The notes under the pieces: generated by a model | What the model saw: the letters and a program-made list of their open reading frames with translations, nothing else | Told to the model about the DNA's origin: nothing | Database searches by the model: none | Source: Pseudoxanthomonas japonensis | GTDB taxonomy: Bacteria; Pseudomonadota; Gammaproteobacteria; Xanthomonadales; Xanthomonadaceae | NCBI RefSeq assembly: GCF_010093445.1 | Contig: NZ_PDWW01000001.1 | Coordinates: forward strand, 334,300 to 398,299 | Direction of reading: 5' to 3' | DNA length: 64,000 bases | Program-made: the position numbers and the translations under genes | Shown: positions 34,176 through 41,524 of the stretch, one piece after another | Position numbering within the stretch: the stretch's first letter is position 1 | Layout: every line of letters starts with the position of its first letter

Positions 34176-34739
34176 TCAGTCTCGCAGTGCTTCGAGTTTT
34201 CCATGCGGCGCAACGACGTAGTCTTGCCGCTTCTCATTCCACTCGAGTCTGGCACTGGTCAGCGCTGAGGAATCAGCGGCGAAGACCTGGAACATCTCGA
34301 GCAAATCGACAATCTGGATTTCGTAGGCCCACTTGTGCCGCTCGTAATCCGAGAACACCAGCATCAGTTCAAATGATCGATTGTTGGTAAGCGTCTGCAT
34401 CCAGTAGTAGTGGATCAGCTGATTGCAGACAGTGAGAACCGGAAGGCTGACGGGTTGCGGGTTGTCCATTTCGAACCTGTCATGTGGCCAGCCCCCGCCC
34501 GACACGGTGAATGGGCGGTTCCCGATCTTCTTATATCGGAAGGCCGGACAAGCCGTCTCTCTGGCGGCTTGGCTGACCTTTGGGCGCTCAAGCAAAGAGC
34601 GGACCTGGAAAGCCACCAACATGAGTCTACGCTCGAACAAGACGTGCCGCTTCTCAGACCACCGTGTGTACTTGCGATTTCGACGCAGCCAGATCATTTC
34701 GCTCCTCAGCTCCGCGCGCCAGTACTGAGATTCGATCAT
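34176..34739 (-). CDS. Hypothetical protein
   Basis: This 187-residue protein of no known family is Arg/Lys-rich at the N-terminus (MIESQYWRAELRSEMIWLRR) and hydrophobic-aromatic in the middle (VCNQLIHYYWMQTL, FELMLVFSDYERHKWAYEIQ). No signal peptide or catalytic motif is seen. Codon use is unlike the core genome. The start ATG is chosen by length; ribosome-site support is poor. Confidence 0.6.
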   Translation of the reverse strand: MIESQYWRAELRSEMIWLRRNRKYTRWSEKRHVLFERRLMLVAFQVRSLLERPKVSQAARETACPAFRYKKIGNRPFTVSGGGWPHDRFEMDNPQPVSLPVLTVCNQLIHYYWMQTLTNNRSFELMLVFSDYERHKWAYEIQIVDLLEMFQVFAADSSALTSARLEWNEKRQDYVVAPHGKLEALRD

Positions 34740-34810
34740 GTCTTGCGTGGCCCTTGATTAAGACGACTGGATGTTAGGGCGACGACGCTCTCCGAACAAG
34801 CCGACGAGCG

Positions 34811-35275
34811 CTATTTTCGTGTGCGCCGTGAAACCACGGTCTGTTGAACAATGCGACGATTTATCTTGCGCTTCCACTCCAACTGTCGATCCGAGAGCTT
34901 TCGTTTCAGCCGGGTCGAGACGAGAAATTCGTATTCAGATGGATAGATGAAGCCTAGCTTTCTTCCGTGCTCGATCACGTCAAGATTTGCGTTGGCATAA
35001 GGGTCCTTGGTGATGCGCTTGAGGCCATCGAACAGGCTTCCCGTGTCGATGCCTATGAATCTGTTAATGCACACGTTGCCGACGTAGGTAGAGTGACCCG
35101 TGATCCGGTTGGTGATGTAGCAATGCTCTTTGATCTCCTGCCCGCAAGGGCAGTGGTCGAAGTCCTCCGTGATCTCCACACTCACAAGATCCCACTCCGT
35201 TCGCGCCACCTCGAAGCGGCTGGAATGGGAGAGCGGCAGTATGTGTGCTTTGAGCTTTTCGACGTTGTGATCCAC
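34811..35275 (-). CDS. Small protein with Cys-rich putative zinc knuckle
   Basis: The protein has 154 residues from GTG 35275 with AGGGA four bases upstream. A conserved-looking core CPCGQEIKEHCYITNRITG and VGNVCINRF supplies four cysteines and a histidine for a metal site; this pattern recurs in many uncharacterised bacterial proteins. The C-terminal third is strongly basic (RKLSDRQLEWKRKINRRIVQ), so nucleic-acid binding is plausible. It lies 54 bp after the DUF6527 gene on the same strand, at the tail of the ubiquitin-like cassette, and may be part of that operon. Confidence 0.7.
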   Translation of the reverse strand: MDHNVEKLKAHILPLSHSSRFEVARTEWDLVSVEITEDFDHCPCGQEIKEHCYITNRITGHSTYVGNVCINRFIGIDTGSLFDGLKRITKDPYANANLDVIEHGRKLGFIYPSEYEFLVSTRLKRKLSDRQLEWKRKINRRIVQQTVVSRRTRK

Positions 35276-35329
35276 GGCGTCCCTATGCGTCTATGAAGTT
35301 CAAGCGGAGGATTTCTGGCGCGATCTTAC

Positions 35330-35707
35330 CTAGCGCCCGAGACGAAGTCGCAGATCGCGCCACAACGTGTTGCGCTGATCCGCAGTCCAATGGACACGCC
35401 CTTCCCGGAACCAGAAGTGGGCACCGCAGTGGTCCTTGCGCCAGACCGATGGCATCAGCGAGCCACCATCTCGTAAATTGAGGTGCCAGCACGGCCGCTG
35501 ATCTGCCAACAGGTTCAGGTGCAGGATCGCCTTGCAGCCACACGGACACGTCATAGCCGCAGCCCAGACTTGGCCGTCCTCAGCCAGCACATAGAGTGTC
35601 CTCTTGCGCATGACCGCGGGAAAGTCATCCTCAGCTTCGACAAGGCTGAAGCGCGGACCAATGATGCTGCGCATGCGCTGCAGCATATGTCGGACGACGT
35701 TAGTCAT
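35330..35707 (-). CDS. DUF6527-family protein of the ubiquitin-like cassette
   Basis: The protein has 125 residues from ATG 35707, overlapping the end of the JAB-E1 gene by 8 bp. The text has a Cys cluster (MTCPCGCKAILHLNLL), PSVWRKDHCGAHFWFREGRV and a final TADQRNTLWRDLRLRLGR, which fits DUF6527. Proteins of this group accompany prokaryotic Ubl/E2/E1-JAB operons; from memory they have been proposed as an additional processing enzyme, but I cannot confirm that here. The Cys/His content suggests a zinc site. Confidence 0.8.
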   Translation of the reverse strand: MTNVVRHMLQRMRSIIGPRFSLVEAEDDFPAVMRKRTLYVLAEDGQVWAAAMTCPCGCKAILHLNLLADQRPCWHLNLRDGGSLMPSVWRKDHCGAHFWFREGRVHWTADQRNTLWRDLRLRLGR

Positions 35708-37094
35708 GATGGTGGCGATCCGACAACTCGGGCAAACCCAGCAACGGAGTGCGATCACCCAACCCCACTCGCTTGCTCAGGATGGGACATGAGGCGTCGT
35801 AGGTGTCGTGCAGGATGGTCATGTCTGCAAGATCCAACTGGAGGTGCTCGTAGGTACGGTTGGGAGAGTCCCGGAACGGATGCAGGCGCGCGAGAAGCTC
35901 GGTCACTGCCATGGCTGCAAGTTGGAAATTGATGCTGATTACCGCTGGCCGCAGGGTGGGCGCACCGCGGATGTAGCCGTCTTTGACCTGCTGGGCGTGC
36001 GCCTGCGGGTCGGTGCGCCGAAGGCCCGCAGCCCTTACGTCTTCCATGGTGAACAACCCTCGGCTAAGCAAGCTCGAACGCCCGGGCTGCAGGTAGTGGA
36101 TGCTTCCGCAAGCGGCCTGGATTTGACCATCCTCCCCAGCCACCAAGCGGACACCCACGTCGATATAAGGAATTAGATAGTCCGTTGCCAGCAGGTTGAG
36201 GAGGAAGCGGCCGTCAACACTATCCATGCAGCCAAACACCATGTCGCACTGCGCCACTTCGCGCACAGCATCTGCGCTCCAGAGATTGTGGGGAACAACC
36301 CGAACAGTGGTCCCTAGGCCCATCTCTTCAATCGCCTGCGCGAGCACATCGACCTTGCGACGCTTTTTCTGGGCATCGTCGCGGGTAGCGTTGGGGATGC
36401 GATTGAGATTTCTGGTCTCAACAACGTCGTCATCCACCAACACGAGTTCGCGGGGAGCCAGGCGCGCGATCTGCTCGGCCGTCGGTGCCCCGGTACCTGA
36501 GCAGCCGATGATGGCAATGGACATGTCACTGATCATGCGAAAGGTCTCCTCGCCGAAAGCAGCTGCGTGGGACGCGGCTGATTCATCCAACGTCAGATTG
36601 GAGGTCCATCGCCATAGGTCATCTCCCACGCACTGAATTGCGCTAAAGGCTGCCAAGGTTCCGTCATGATCCAGGTAGCGGCCGAACATCGTGCCACCTG
36701 GCAGCATTACTGCACTACCGTGGAGGCGATCGTCTGCCTCTATCCAGTCTCGGATGGCCGGCAGCAAGCGCAGGTCCCCTTGGGTATCCACGGTTGAGAA
36801 TTCCGGTACACCGGTGGGATGGCTGTGTACTTTGACTAGGGTCCAACCTTCGCGCTCGGCGCGATCCAGCAGCGGCACCATGAAGTCGGTGGACCAGGTG
36901 ACCTGCACGGGAGTGCGCACGGAGCACTCTTGGTAGGGGATGGGATGGACCTCACGCACGAGCAGGCGATGGGCGTGGGCACCCTTGGCACGACCACACA
37001 GTAGGATGGCGGCCGCCTCCTTGCCATCGCCGGGGAACAAGTGGCTCTGCAACTGCAGGTGGTGGTGGATGGTAAGAGCCAACGTCACGTGCAT
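35700..37094 (-). CDS. JAB deubiquitinase-like plus E1-like (ThiF) fusion
   Basis: The protein has 464 residues from ATG 37094 with AGGGAG nine bases upstream, overlapping the E2 gene. The N-terminal JAB/JAMM metallopeptidase domain has Glu26, His90-Ser-His92 in LVKVHSHP, Ser100 and Asp103. The C-terminal half is an E1-like adenylyltransferase: Gly-rich GCSGTGAP (about 197-204), VLVDDDVVETRNLNR, then DMVFGCMDSVDGR and YIDVGV. Fusion of an activating and a cleaving enzyme is known in prokaryotic Ubl operons. The domain should adenylate the C-terminal Gly of the adjacent Ubl, while JAB would remove it from targets. Confidence 0.93.
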   Translation of the reverse strand: MHVTLALTIHHHLQLQSHLFPGDGKEAAAILLCGRAKGAHAHRLLVREVHPIPYQECSVRTPVQVTWSTDFMVPLLDRAEREGWTLVKVHSHPTGVPEFSTVDTQGDLRLLPAIRDWIEADDRLHGSAVMLPGGTMFGRYLDHDGTLAAFSAIQCVGDDLWRWTSNLTLDESAASHAAAFGEETFRMISDMSIAIIGCSGTGAPTAEQIARLAPRELVLVDDDVVETRNLNRIPNATRDDAQKKRRKVDVLAQAIEEMGLGTTVRVVPHNLWSADAVREVAQCDMVFGCMDSVDGRFLLNLLATDYLIPYIDVGVRLVAGEDGQIQAACGSIHYLQPGRSSLLSRGLFTMEDVRAAGLRRTDPQAHAQQVKDGYIRGAPTLRPAVISINFQLAAMAVTELLARLHPFRDSPNRTYEHLQLDLADMTILHDTYDASCPILSKRVGLGDRTPLLGLPELSDRHHHD

Positions 37095-37495
37095 GACGGC
37101 ATCTCCCTGCGAAACCATTCCTCGATAGACAGGACGTGTCGCTCAAGACCATCGATACCTGCCACCCATGGATGGGTGGCCGTGTAGTGGCGCGACCAGC
37201 GCTGGTACTGCACCCCATGAATGGCCTGGACAGCTTCGGTGCACCGGAGTGCCTGACCATCGCGGCGTGACATCGGCGGATGGACATACACCATGTCCAG
37301 CGATGCCAAGGGATAGCCCGTCTCCAGTCGGATGGCTACTGTCACGGTGGCTGAGGTGTAGCCCTCATGTTGGGTACTGAACTCATGTATCAGAACCCAC
37401 TGGCTACCGTCGACCGTGGTCTCCCATGGACGGCCGTAGCCGTCCAGGAAGGTAACGTCATCGGGAGGCAGGTCGAACTCGCGCCGCAGGTCCAT
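37085..37495 (-). CDS. Prokaryotic E2-like (Prok-E2_E type) protein
   Basis: This 136-residue protein starts at ATG 37495, four bases after the Ubl stop. The fold pattern of the E2 family E is visible: GRPWETTVDGSQWVLIHEFS, VAIRLETGYPLASLDMVYVH, then VQYQRWSRHYTATHPW and IDGLERHVLSIEEWF. The only cysteines are Cys85 (QALRCTEAV) and Cys135 two residues before the end; neither lies in a canonical E2 active-site context, so the transfer mechanism is uncertain. It should act between the E1 domain and targets of the Ubl. Confidence 0.85.
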   Translation of the reverse strand: MDLRREFDLPPDDVTFLDGYGRPWETTVDGSQWVLIHEFSTQHEGYTSATVTVAIRLETGYPLASLDMVYVHPPMSRRDGQALRCTEAVQAIHGVQYQRWSRHYTATHPWVAGIDGLERHVLSIEEWFRREMPSCT

Positions 37496-37499
37496 GGGA

Positions 37500-37841
37500 T
37501 CAGCCCTCGGTCTGATCGTTGGGCAGCGCCTTGAATTTCTCGACGCCCGGGCGAGTCAGATCGACGCGTTCGTTGGGTTCGATCCGGTCGAAGGCGCCGC
37601 CATGCAGCTTCAAACGCAGGGTCCATTGCTCGACCGGAACCAGACCCGCCTTCTGCAGGATCTGCTCACGCGTGGGATTGGGCACTTCGAACACGAAGGG
37701 ATCCCGGTTCACACGGATGCGGTAGGCCTTTGCCTTGGGGGGCTTCACGCCCCTGCTGGCGTACTCGGCAAGGTCAATGACCTCGTCCAAGACGGGTTCT
37801 TCAGTGTCTGCGACATCATCGTGCTCGTCGTTGGTGCTCAT
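37500..37841 (-). CDS. Ubiquitin-like protein (Multi_ubiq domain, single copy)
   Basis: The protein has 113 residues from ATG 37841 with AGGAG seven bases upstream. An acidic tail of about 35 residues precedes one beta-grasp domain (YRIRVNRDPFVFEVPNPTRE, ILQKAGLVPVEQWTLRLKLH, RIEPNERVDLTRPGVEKF). The protein ends NDQTEG, so the C-terminal residue is already glycine and no trimming would be needed. It is the first gene of the cassette Ubl, E2, JAB-E1, DUF6527. It probably becomes attached to phage or host proteins during immunity, by analogy with related bacterial conjugation systems. Confidence 0.88.
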   Translation of the reverse strand: MSTNDEHDDVADTEEPVLDEVIDLAEYASRGVKPPKAKAYRIRVNRDPFVFEVPNPTREQILQKAGLVPVEQWTLRLKLHGGAFDRIEPNERVDLTRPGVEKFKALPNDQTEG

Positions 37842-38058
37842 TGCGTTCTCCTCTGGTTAGGCGCAGTTTGTGTCGACTCCGTCGCACGCCCTGCATCACA
37901 TTTTCTTGTCCCTATCTCCGTTATGGTGCCTACACAGACAACAGTCGTGATAGCCTTCTAGACCCTCCTAAACCCTTATGTGGCTTAGTTCGGAGGGCGC
38001 CTGTTGTCTGGTTAGACAACACGCTAGACCCAAAAGTTCCGCCTGTCAAGGAGGCGTC
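37842..38058. promoter_or_regulatory. Divergent promoter region of Ubl cassette and XRE/ImmA pair
   Basis: This 217-bp stretch lies between the Ubl start and the XRE start. Besides the GTTGTCT palindrome it has a further AGACAAC copy at 37936-37942, nearer the Ubl gene. Both promoters must be here, so one repressor could govern both directions. Confidence 0.65.
38003..38020. promoter_or_regulatory. Palindrome GTTGTCT-GGTT-AGACAAC, candidate XRE operator
   Basis: Perfect 7-base arms with a 4-base spacer are placed 38 bases upstream of the XRE GTG. A third half site AGACAAC lies at 37936-37942. Position in a divergent promoter and size suit an XRE dimer; binding by the adjacent regulator is inference. 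Confidence 0.65.
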
Positions 38059-38445
38059 GTGTCGTTACCCCCCCTCGGAGAGGCTCTCCGGTTTTTTCGT
38101 GAAGATCGAAAGCTGACGTTGCGTGAGACTGGCCGGTTGGCCGAGGTCGACCACGCCTATATCCATCGCCTAGAGACCGGACAGAAGGAGTCGCCTTCCA
38201 GCGAGATCCTGGAACGCCTGGTCCGAGTCCTGAAGCCATCGAGCCGGGACACCGAGATTTTGATTTACCTGATGGCCCATCCGTCGGGCGATGCTGAACT
38301 CGTCCGGTACGTGCTGGAGAATTCCTCTATTCCGATCGAGACATTTGAAGTCGCCTATGGCGTCCGTCATCGCGGGACCACCAGACCAGAACCGCGTGCT
38401 CTGATCGAGCGCGCACAACGCGTGATCGACTCAGAAGATGAATGA
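38059..38445 (+). CDS. XRE-family regulator paired with ImmA protease
   Basis: The protein has 128 residues from GTG 38059, fixed by AAGGAGG at 38048-38054. The HTH occupies residues 5-60 (EALRFFREDRKLTLRETGRL, AEVDHAYIHRLETGQKESPS). The rest is helical and probably mediates dimerisation. Its stop overlaps the ImmA start by 8 bp. XRE plus ImmA/IrrE pairs work as a repressor and the protease that removes it upon stress or phage signals, as in ICEBs1. Placement divergent to the Ubl cassette suggests that it keeps the cassette silent until needed. Confidence 0.9.
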   Translation: MSLPPLGEALRFFREDRKLTLRETGRLAEVDHAYIHRLETGQKESPSSEILERLVRVLKPSSRDTEILIYLMAHPSGDAELVRYVLENSSIPIETFEVAYGVRHRGTTRPEPRALIERAQRVIDSEDE

Positions 38446-39289
38446 GTTCACTGCAGAACAGCGTGCCCGCAAGTTCGTTCAATCGGTGAACCCGACCGTC
38501 GTGCCGGTTCCCCTTGAACCCTATCTCGCTCAGATCGGCGCAAAATTGAGCGTAGATGATGAATTAGAGAGTGGCGAAGCAGGCTATACGATGACGGCCA
38601 AGGGCCGTCATTCCATCTTCGTGAATGGCAACGATTCGCCACGTCGCCAGCGCTTCACTGCCTGTCATGAGATTGGCCATGTCGTACTGGAGCTTGAATC
38701 CGAGCATGGTGATCCGTCATGGAGCTATGAGAGGAGGCCACCCAACGAAGTGTGTTGCGACATCTTCGCTGCCGAACTCTTGCTACCCGTTTCGCTATTT
38801 CGGCCAGCCCTACTAAAGAGGGCAATGGATGTGGCCTCCTTGCATGACTTGGCTGAGCAGTTCGAAGCATCCCTGCTGGCTACTGGCTCGCGCATGGTTG
38901 CTTTCTCTCCTGAACCATGCGCGTTTGTCGTGTCTCAGGGTGGCAAGGTCAAGTACGCCTTTCGCTCTGCCTCACTGCGCAGTACCAAACTGTGGATACC
39001 TTCAGGCGTTGCATTGCCGGAGACTTCCTACTCCGCCCAGCTACGCAAGGATCCAACGCATGCGGGTCCATTTGAGCTGGACGCAGATGTTTGGTTCGAC
39101 AATGCCGACGGCGGTACCGTCGTCGAAGATGCGATCTTCGATGCATCTAGGGATCAGGTACTAACGCTCTTGTGCCTGGATTCAGAAGACATGCCAGAGC
39201 CGACGCGTGATGGGCCGATTCGCCAGGACGAAGAAGACACGGGACTGAAGGAACTCGATGGCCACCTGCCTTGGCCGAGCAAGGGCTAA
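38438..39289 (+). CDS. ImmA/IrrE-family metallopeptidase
   Basis: The protein has 283 residues. The protease domain (residues about 40-130) has the zinc motif HEIGH at 77-81 (TACHEIGHVVLELE), a third ligand probably Glu104 in NEVCCDIFAAELLLP. The C-terminal 150 residues form a second domain of unknown fold with a conserved-looking YAFRSASLRSTKLWIPSGVA, as seen in other ImmA proteins with a sensory tail. It is translationally coupled to the XRE gene, whose product is the likely substrate. Confidence 0.92.
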   Translation: MNEFTAEQRARKFVQSVNPTVVPVPLEPYLAQIGAKLSVDDELESGEAGYTMTAKGRHSIFVNGNDSPRRQRFTACHEIGHVVLELESEHGDPSWSYERRPPNEVCCDIFAAELLLPVSLFRPALLKRAMDVASLHDLAEQFEASLLATGSRMVAFSPEPCAFVVSQGGKVKYAFRSASLRSTKLWIPSGVALPETSYSAQLRKDPTHAGPFELDADVWFDNADGGTVVEDAIFDASRDQVLTLLCLDSEDMPEPTRDGPIRQDEEDTGLKELDGHLPWPSKG

Positions 39290-39322
39290 GTAGGCGATGG
39301 ACTGACGCGGATAGGAATCGCC

Positions 39323-41353
39323 TCACTGCACCAGGGGTGGTGAGCGCTCGTCTCCCACATCAAATGTAAGTGGCAAGCCCCCCGCGGGGACGCACTCCAA
39401 GGTCACTAGACGCCCATCCCAGTCGTCATCCGTTGCAGCGAAGATGGGAACGGAACGTTCACGAATGCCCTTGAAGAAACGATCCAGTTGGGGCGGTGAA
39501 CTGAAGTATCGGCTCGCCCTATCCTCTGCCTCTTGAGCAGCCGTGTACAGCACTGTCTTGACGCGCTTGTGCACTGACAGATCACCCAAGTCGACGGCTA
39601 CGTCCTCCAGCTCTCCTATCAGAAACCGATTGAGAATCAGGCTGTCGATGACGGGAATGTCATTGACCGGCACACCTACGTGTGTCGTTGTGCTCACAAC
39701 CACCAGCGGAACGACCTTGAAGTCCTCCGTCACATGGATCTGCGCATTCGCCATGGCAAGAACGAACTCTGCTCGATTCTCTGAGATCGCTTGGGCTTTG
39801 CGTGCAGCTTGGCTGGCCGCACCGTGCACTGTCTTCTTATGGAAGGCCATGCTCCTGGCATCGGTGGGCTCCACGATGCACTTGGCTTCGGCGATGAACA
39901 CGGTATTGCCAATCACAAATAGCAGGTCGATCTCCTCGCCTTGCCCGCCTTGAGGTTTGAATGTGAAAGACCGATCGACGCAGCGAGCGCCCCGAAGCAC
40001 CGTAGATTCGCTCAGCGCCTCAAGCACGAGGTCACGAAGGTAATTTTCGAATGCCGGGCCTCGCCTGCCAAGGTCGATTTTGGCTTGTCTCATCCAGACA
40101 TCCACCAATCTTCTTAGGTTTGGTGAATTGGTGGCGGCAAACAGCGGCATGACTGTACTAGGGCCCGCAGGGAGCAATGGTTGCGACCACACTTCCTGGC
40201 CTTTGTTGCCGCGGAAGATAAAGAAATCAACCAGCTGACGACTCATGTGAACACTTACGCCCGCAGCAGCCGAGATGGCCGCTTCCAGGGCCCCAATCTG
40301 CAGCACCGGAGCGTACTCAGGGAACCATACGTGTGCCGGTCTTCCATCCCACGGCTTGTTCTTATGTCGCTGCCTCACTCCATCTTCAAGGATCTGTGAT
40401 GTTCGGGAAAGCACTGTCCATGCATCAAGCAGAGAGGAGATCGTAAGCCCAGCCAAACCAGGCTGCGGCTCGTTCAACAGATCGTCGTAGTACGGCTCGC
40501 TCGCCATCGCCCTCAACGACATGATGTCGCGCATGAGCGAAGATTCTTTTGGCGACCTCTCAACTTTAATAACTTGGCGCTTTCCTCTCCGTTCGATTGC
40601 GTTGATGTCGTGCAGCCTGAAGGGAAAGCCTAGCTTCACTAGATCACGATGGGCCTGCGCCCCAACTAAGGCGAACGCTCTTGTAAGAGAATGTCGTCTC
40701 TCAACGCCTGCCCGGAAGCCACTGATGTAATCTAGATCAGTTGGGACGAAGATCTTGGTTCGGCCACCATCAACTACCCTGTATCCATTCCACAAGGTCT
40801 CATCCCAGAGGTCCTCCGTGAAGCGATACATCAGCCCAAGACTCAGCTCCTTCGCAACCTCGTTCCAGTTCACACCCTGCATGCGCGGATTCCCTGCAAG
40901 GTCGGGGTTCTTCATTAGGAGGAGTCTTGCGGGGATCTCGATTCCATCTACGAGTGACTCAATGATCTCTTGTGGTGACCATTCATGGCCGCCGGCTGCC
41001 TCGATCTTGACTGCCGCAGCTTCCTCAGCCGTGACCGGTTCTGTTGCTTCGGCAAGCTTAGCCTTGTGCGCCCGATCGGTCTTATCGAGAGTCACCATGA
41101 AGTTGTAGTTGACCATGGACGCAAACGAACGCAGCTTTGTGGTCGCGCTGATTGCGTCGTCAGAAGAGAATTTCAGGACTCCTCTTACTGCGTCTAACTT
41201 GCTTTGGATCAGCTGACCAGCAAGGAACAGTTCTCTATCTTCTTCGTCTGAGCCGTGCTCGGCAAAGTCCTGTTCCCACTTCTGCAAGCTGAAGCTGCGA
41301 AGATTTGGACCTGATGTCTTCTCCTCGCGGACCCGGTTCGTGAACGTCCCCAT
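39323..41353 (-). CDS. Large protein with C-terminal PD-(D/E)xK nuclease domain
   Basis: The protein has 676 residues. The restriction-endonuclease-like core lies at about 430-520: Glu435 in FENYLRDLV, Asp476 in EEIDLLFVIGNT and Glu489-Ala-Lys491 in VFIAEAKC, the D-x(12)-ExK arrangement. The 430 residues before are mostly helical and unrecognised (possibly target recognition or dimerisation); about 160 residues follow the core. No methyltransferase is adjacent, so it is not a simple restriction enzyme. It is convergent with ImmA and is a solo gene, possibly a one-gene defence effector. Confidence 0.8.
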   Translation of the reverse strand: MGTFTNRVREEKTSGPNLRSFSLQKWEQDFAEHGSDEEDRELFLAGQLIQSKLDAVRGVLKFSSDDAISATTKLRSFASMVNYNFMVTLDKTDRAHKAKLAEATEPVTAEEAAAVKIEAAGGHEWSPQEIIESLVDGIEIPARLLLMKNPDLAGNPRMQGVNWNEVAKELSLGLMYRFTEDLWDETLWNGYRVVDGGRTKIFVPTDLDYISGFRAGVERRHSLTRAFALVGAQAHRDLVKLGFPFRLHDINAIERRGKRQVIKVERSPKESSLMRDIMSLRAMASEPYYDDLLNEPQPGLAGLTISSLLDAWTVLSRTSQILEDGVRQRHKNKPWDGRPAHVWFPEYAPVLQIGALEAAISAAAGVSVHMSRQLVDFFIFRGNKGQEVWSQPLLPAGPSTVMPLFAATNSPNLRRLVDVWMRQAKIDLGRRGPAFENYLRDLVLEALSESTVLRGARCVDRSFTFKPQGGQGEEIDLLFVIGNTVFIAEAKCIVEPTDARSMAFHKKTVHGAASQAARKAQAISENRAEFVLAMANAQIHVTEDFKVVPLVVVSTTTHVGVPVNDIPVIDSLILNRFLIGELEDVAVDLGDLSVHKRVKTVLYTAAQEAEDRASRYFSSPPQLDRFFKGIRERSVPIFAATDDDWDGRLVTLECVPAGGLPLTFDVGDERSPPLVQ

Positions 41354-41524
41354 CTAATCTTTCCTTAGAGTTGTGGATAGCACACAGCAGAGCTTCGTTC
41401 TTACCCCGGTCGACTGACGCGACAGGCGAGTAGGTTGTAGCGTAGAGGCACGAGATCTTCCTGAGCTAGCTGTTCTGGCTGCCTCAATCGGTTCGCTATC
41501 ACCTCGCCAGATTGCTTCAACCAC

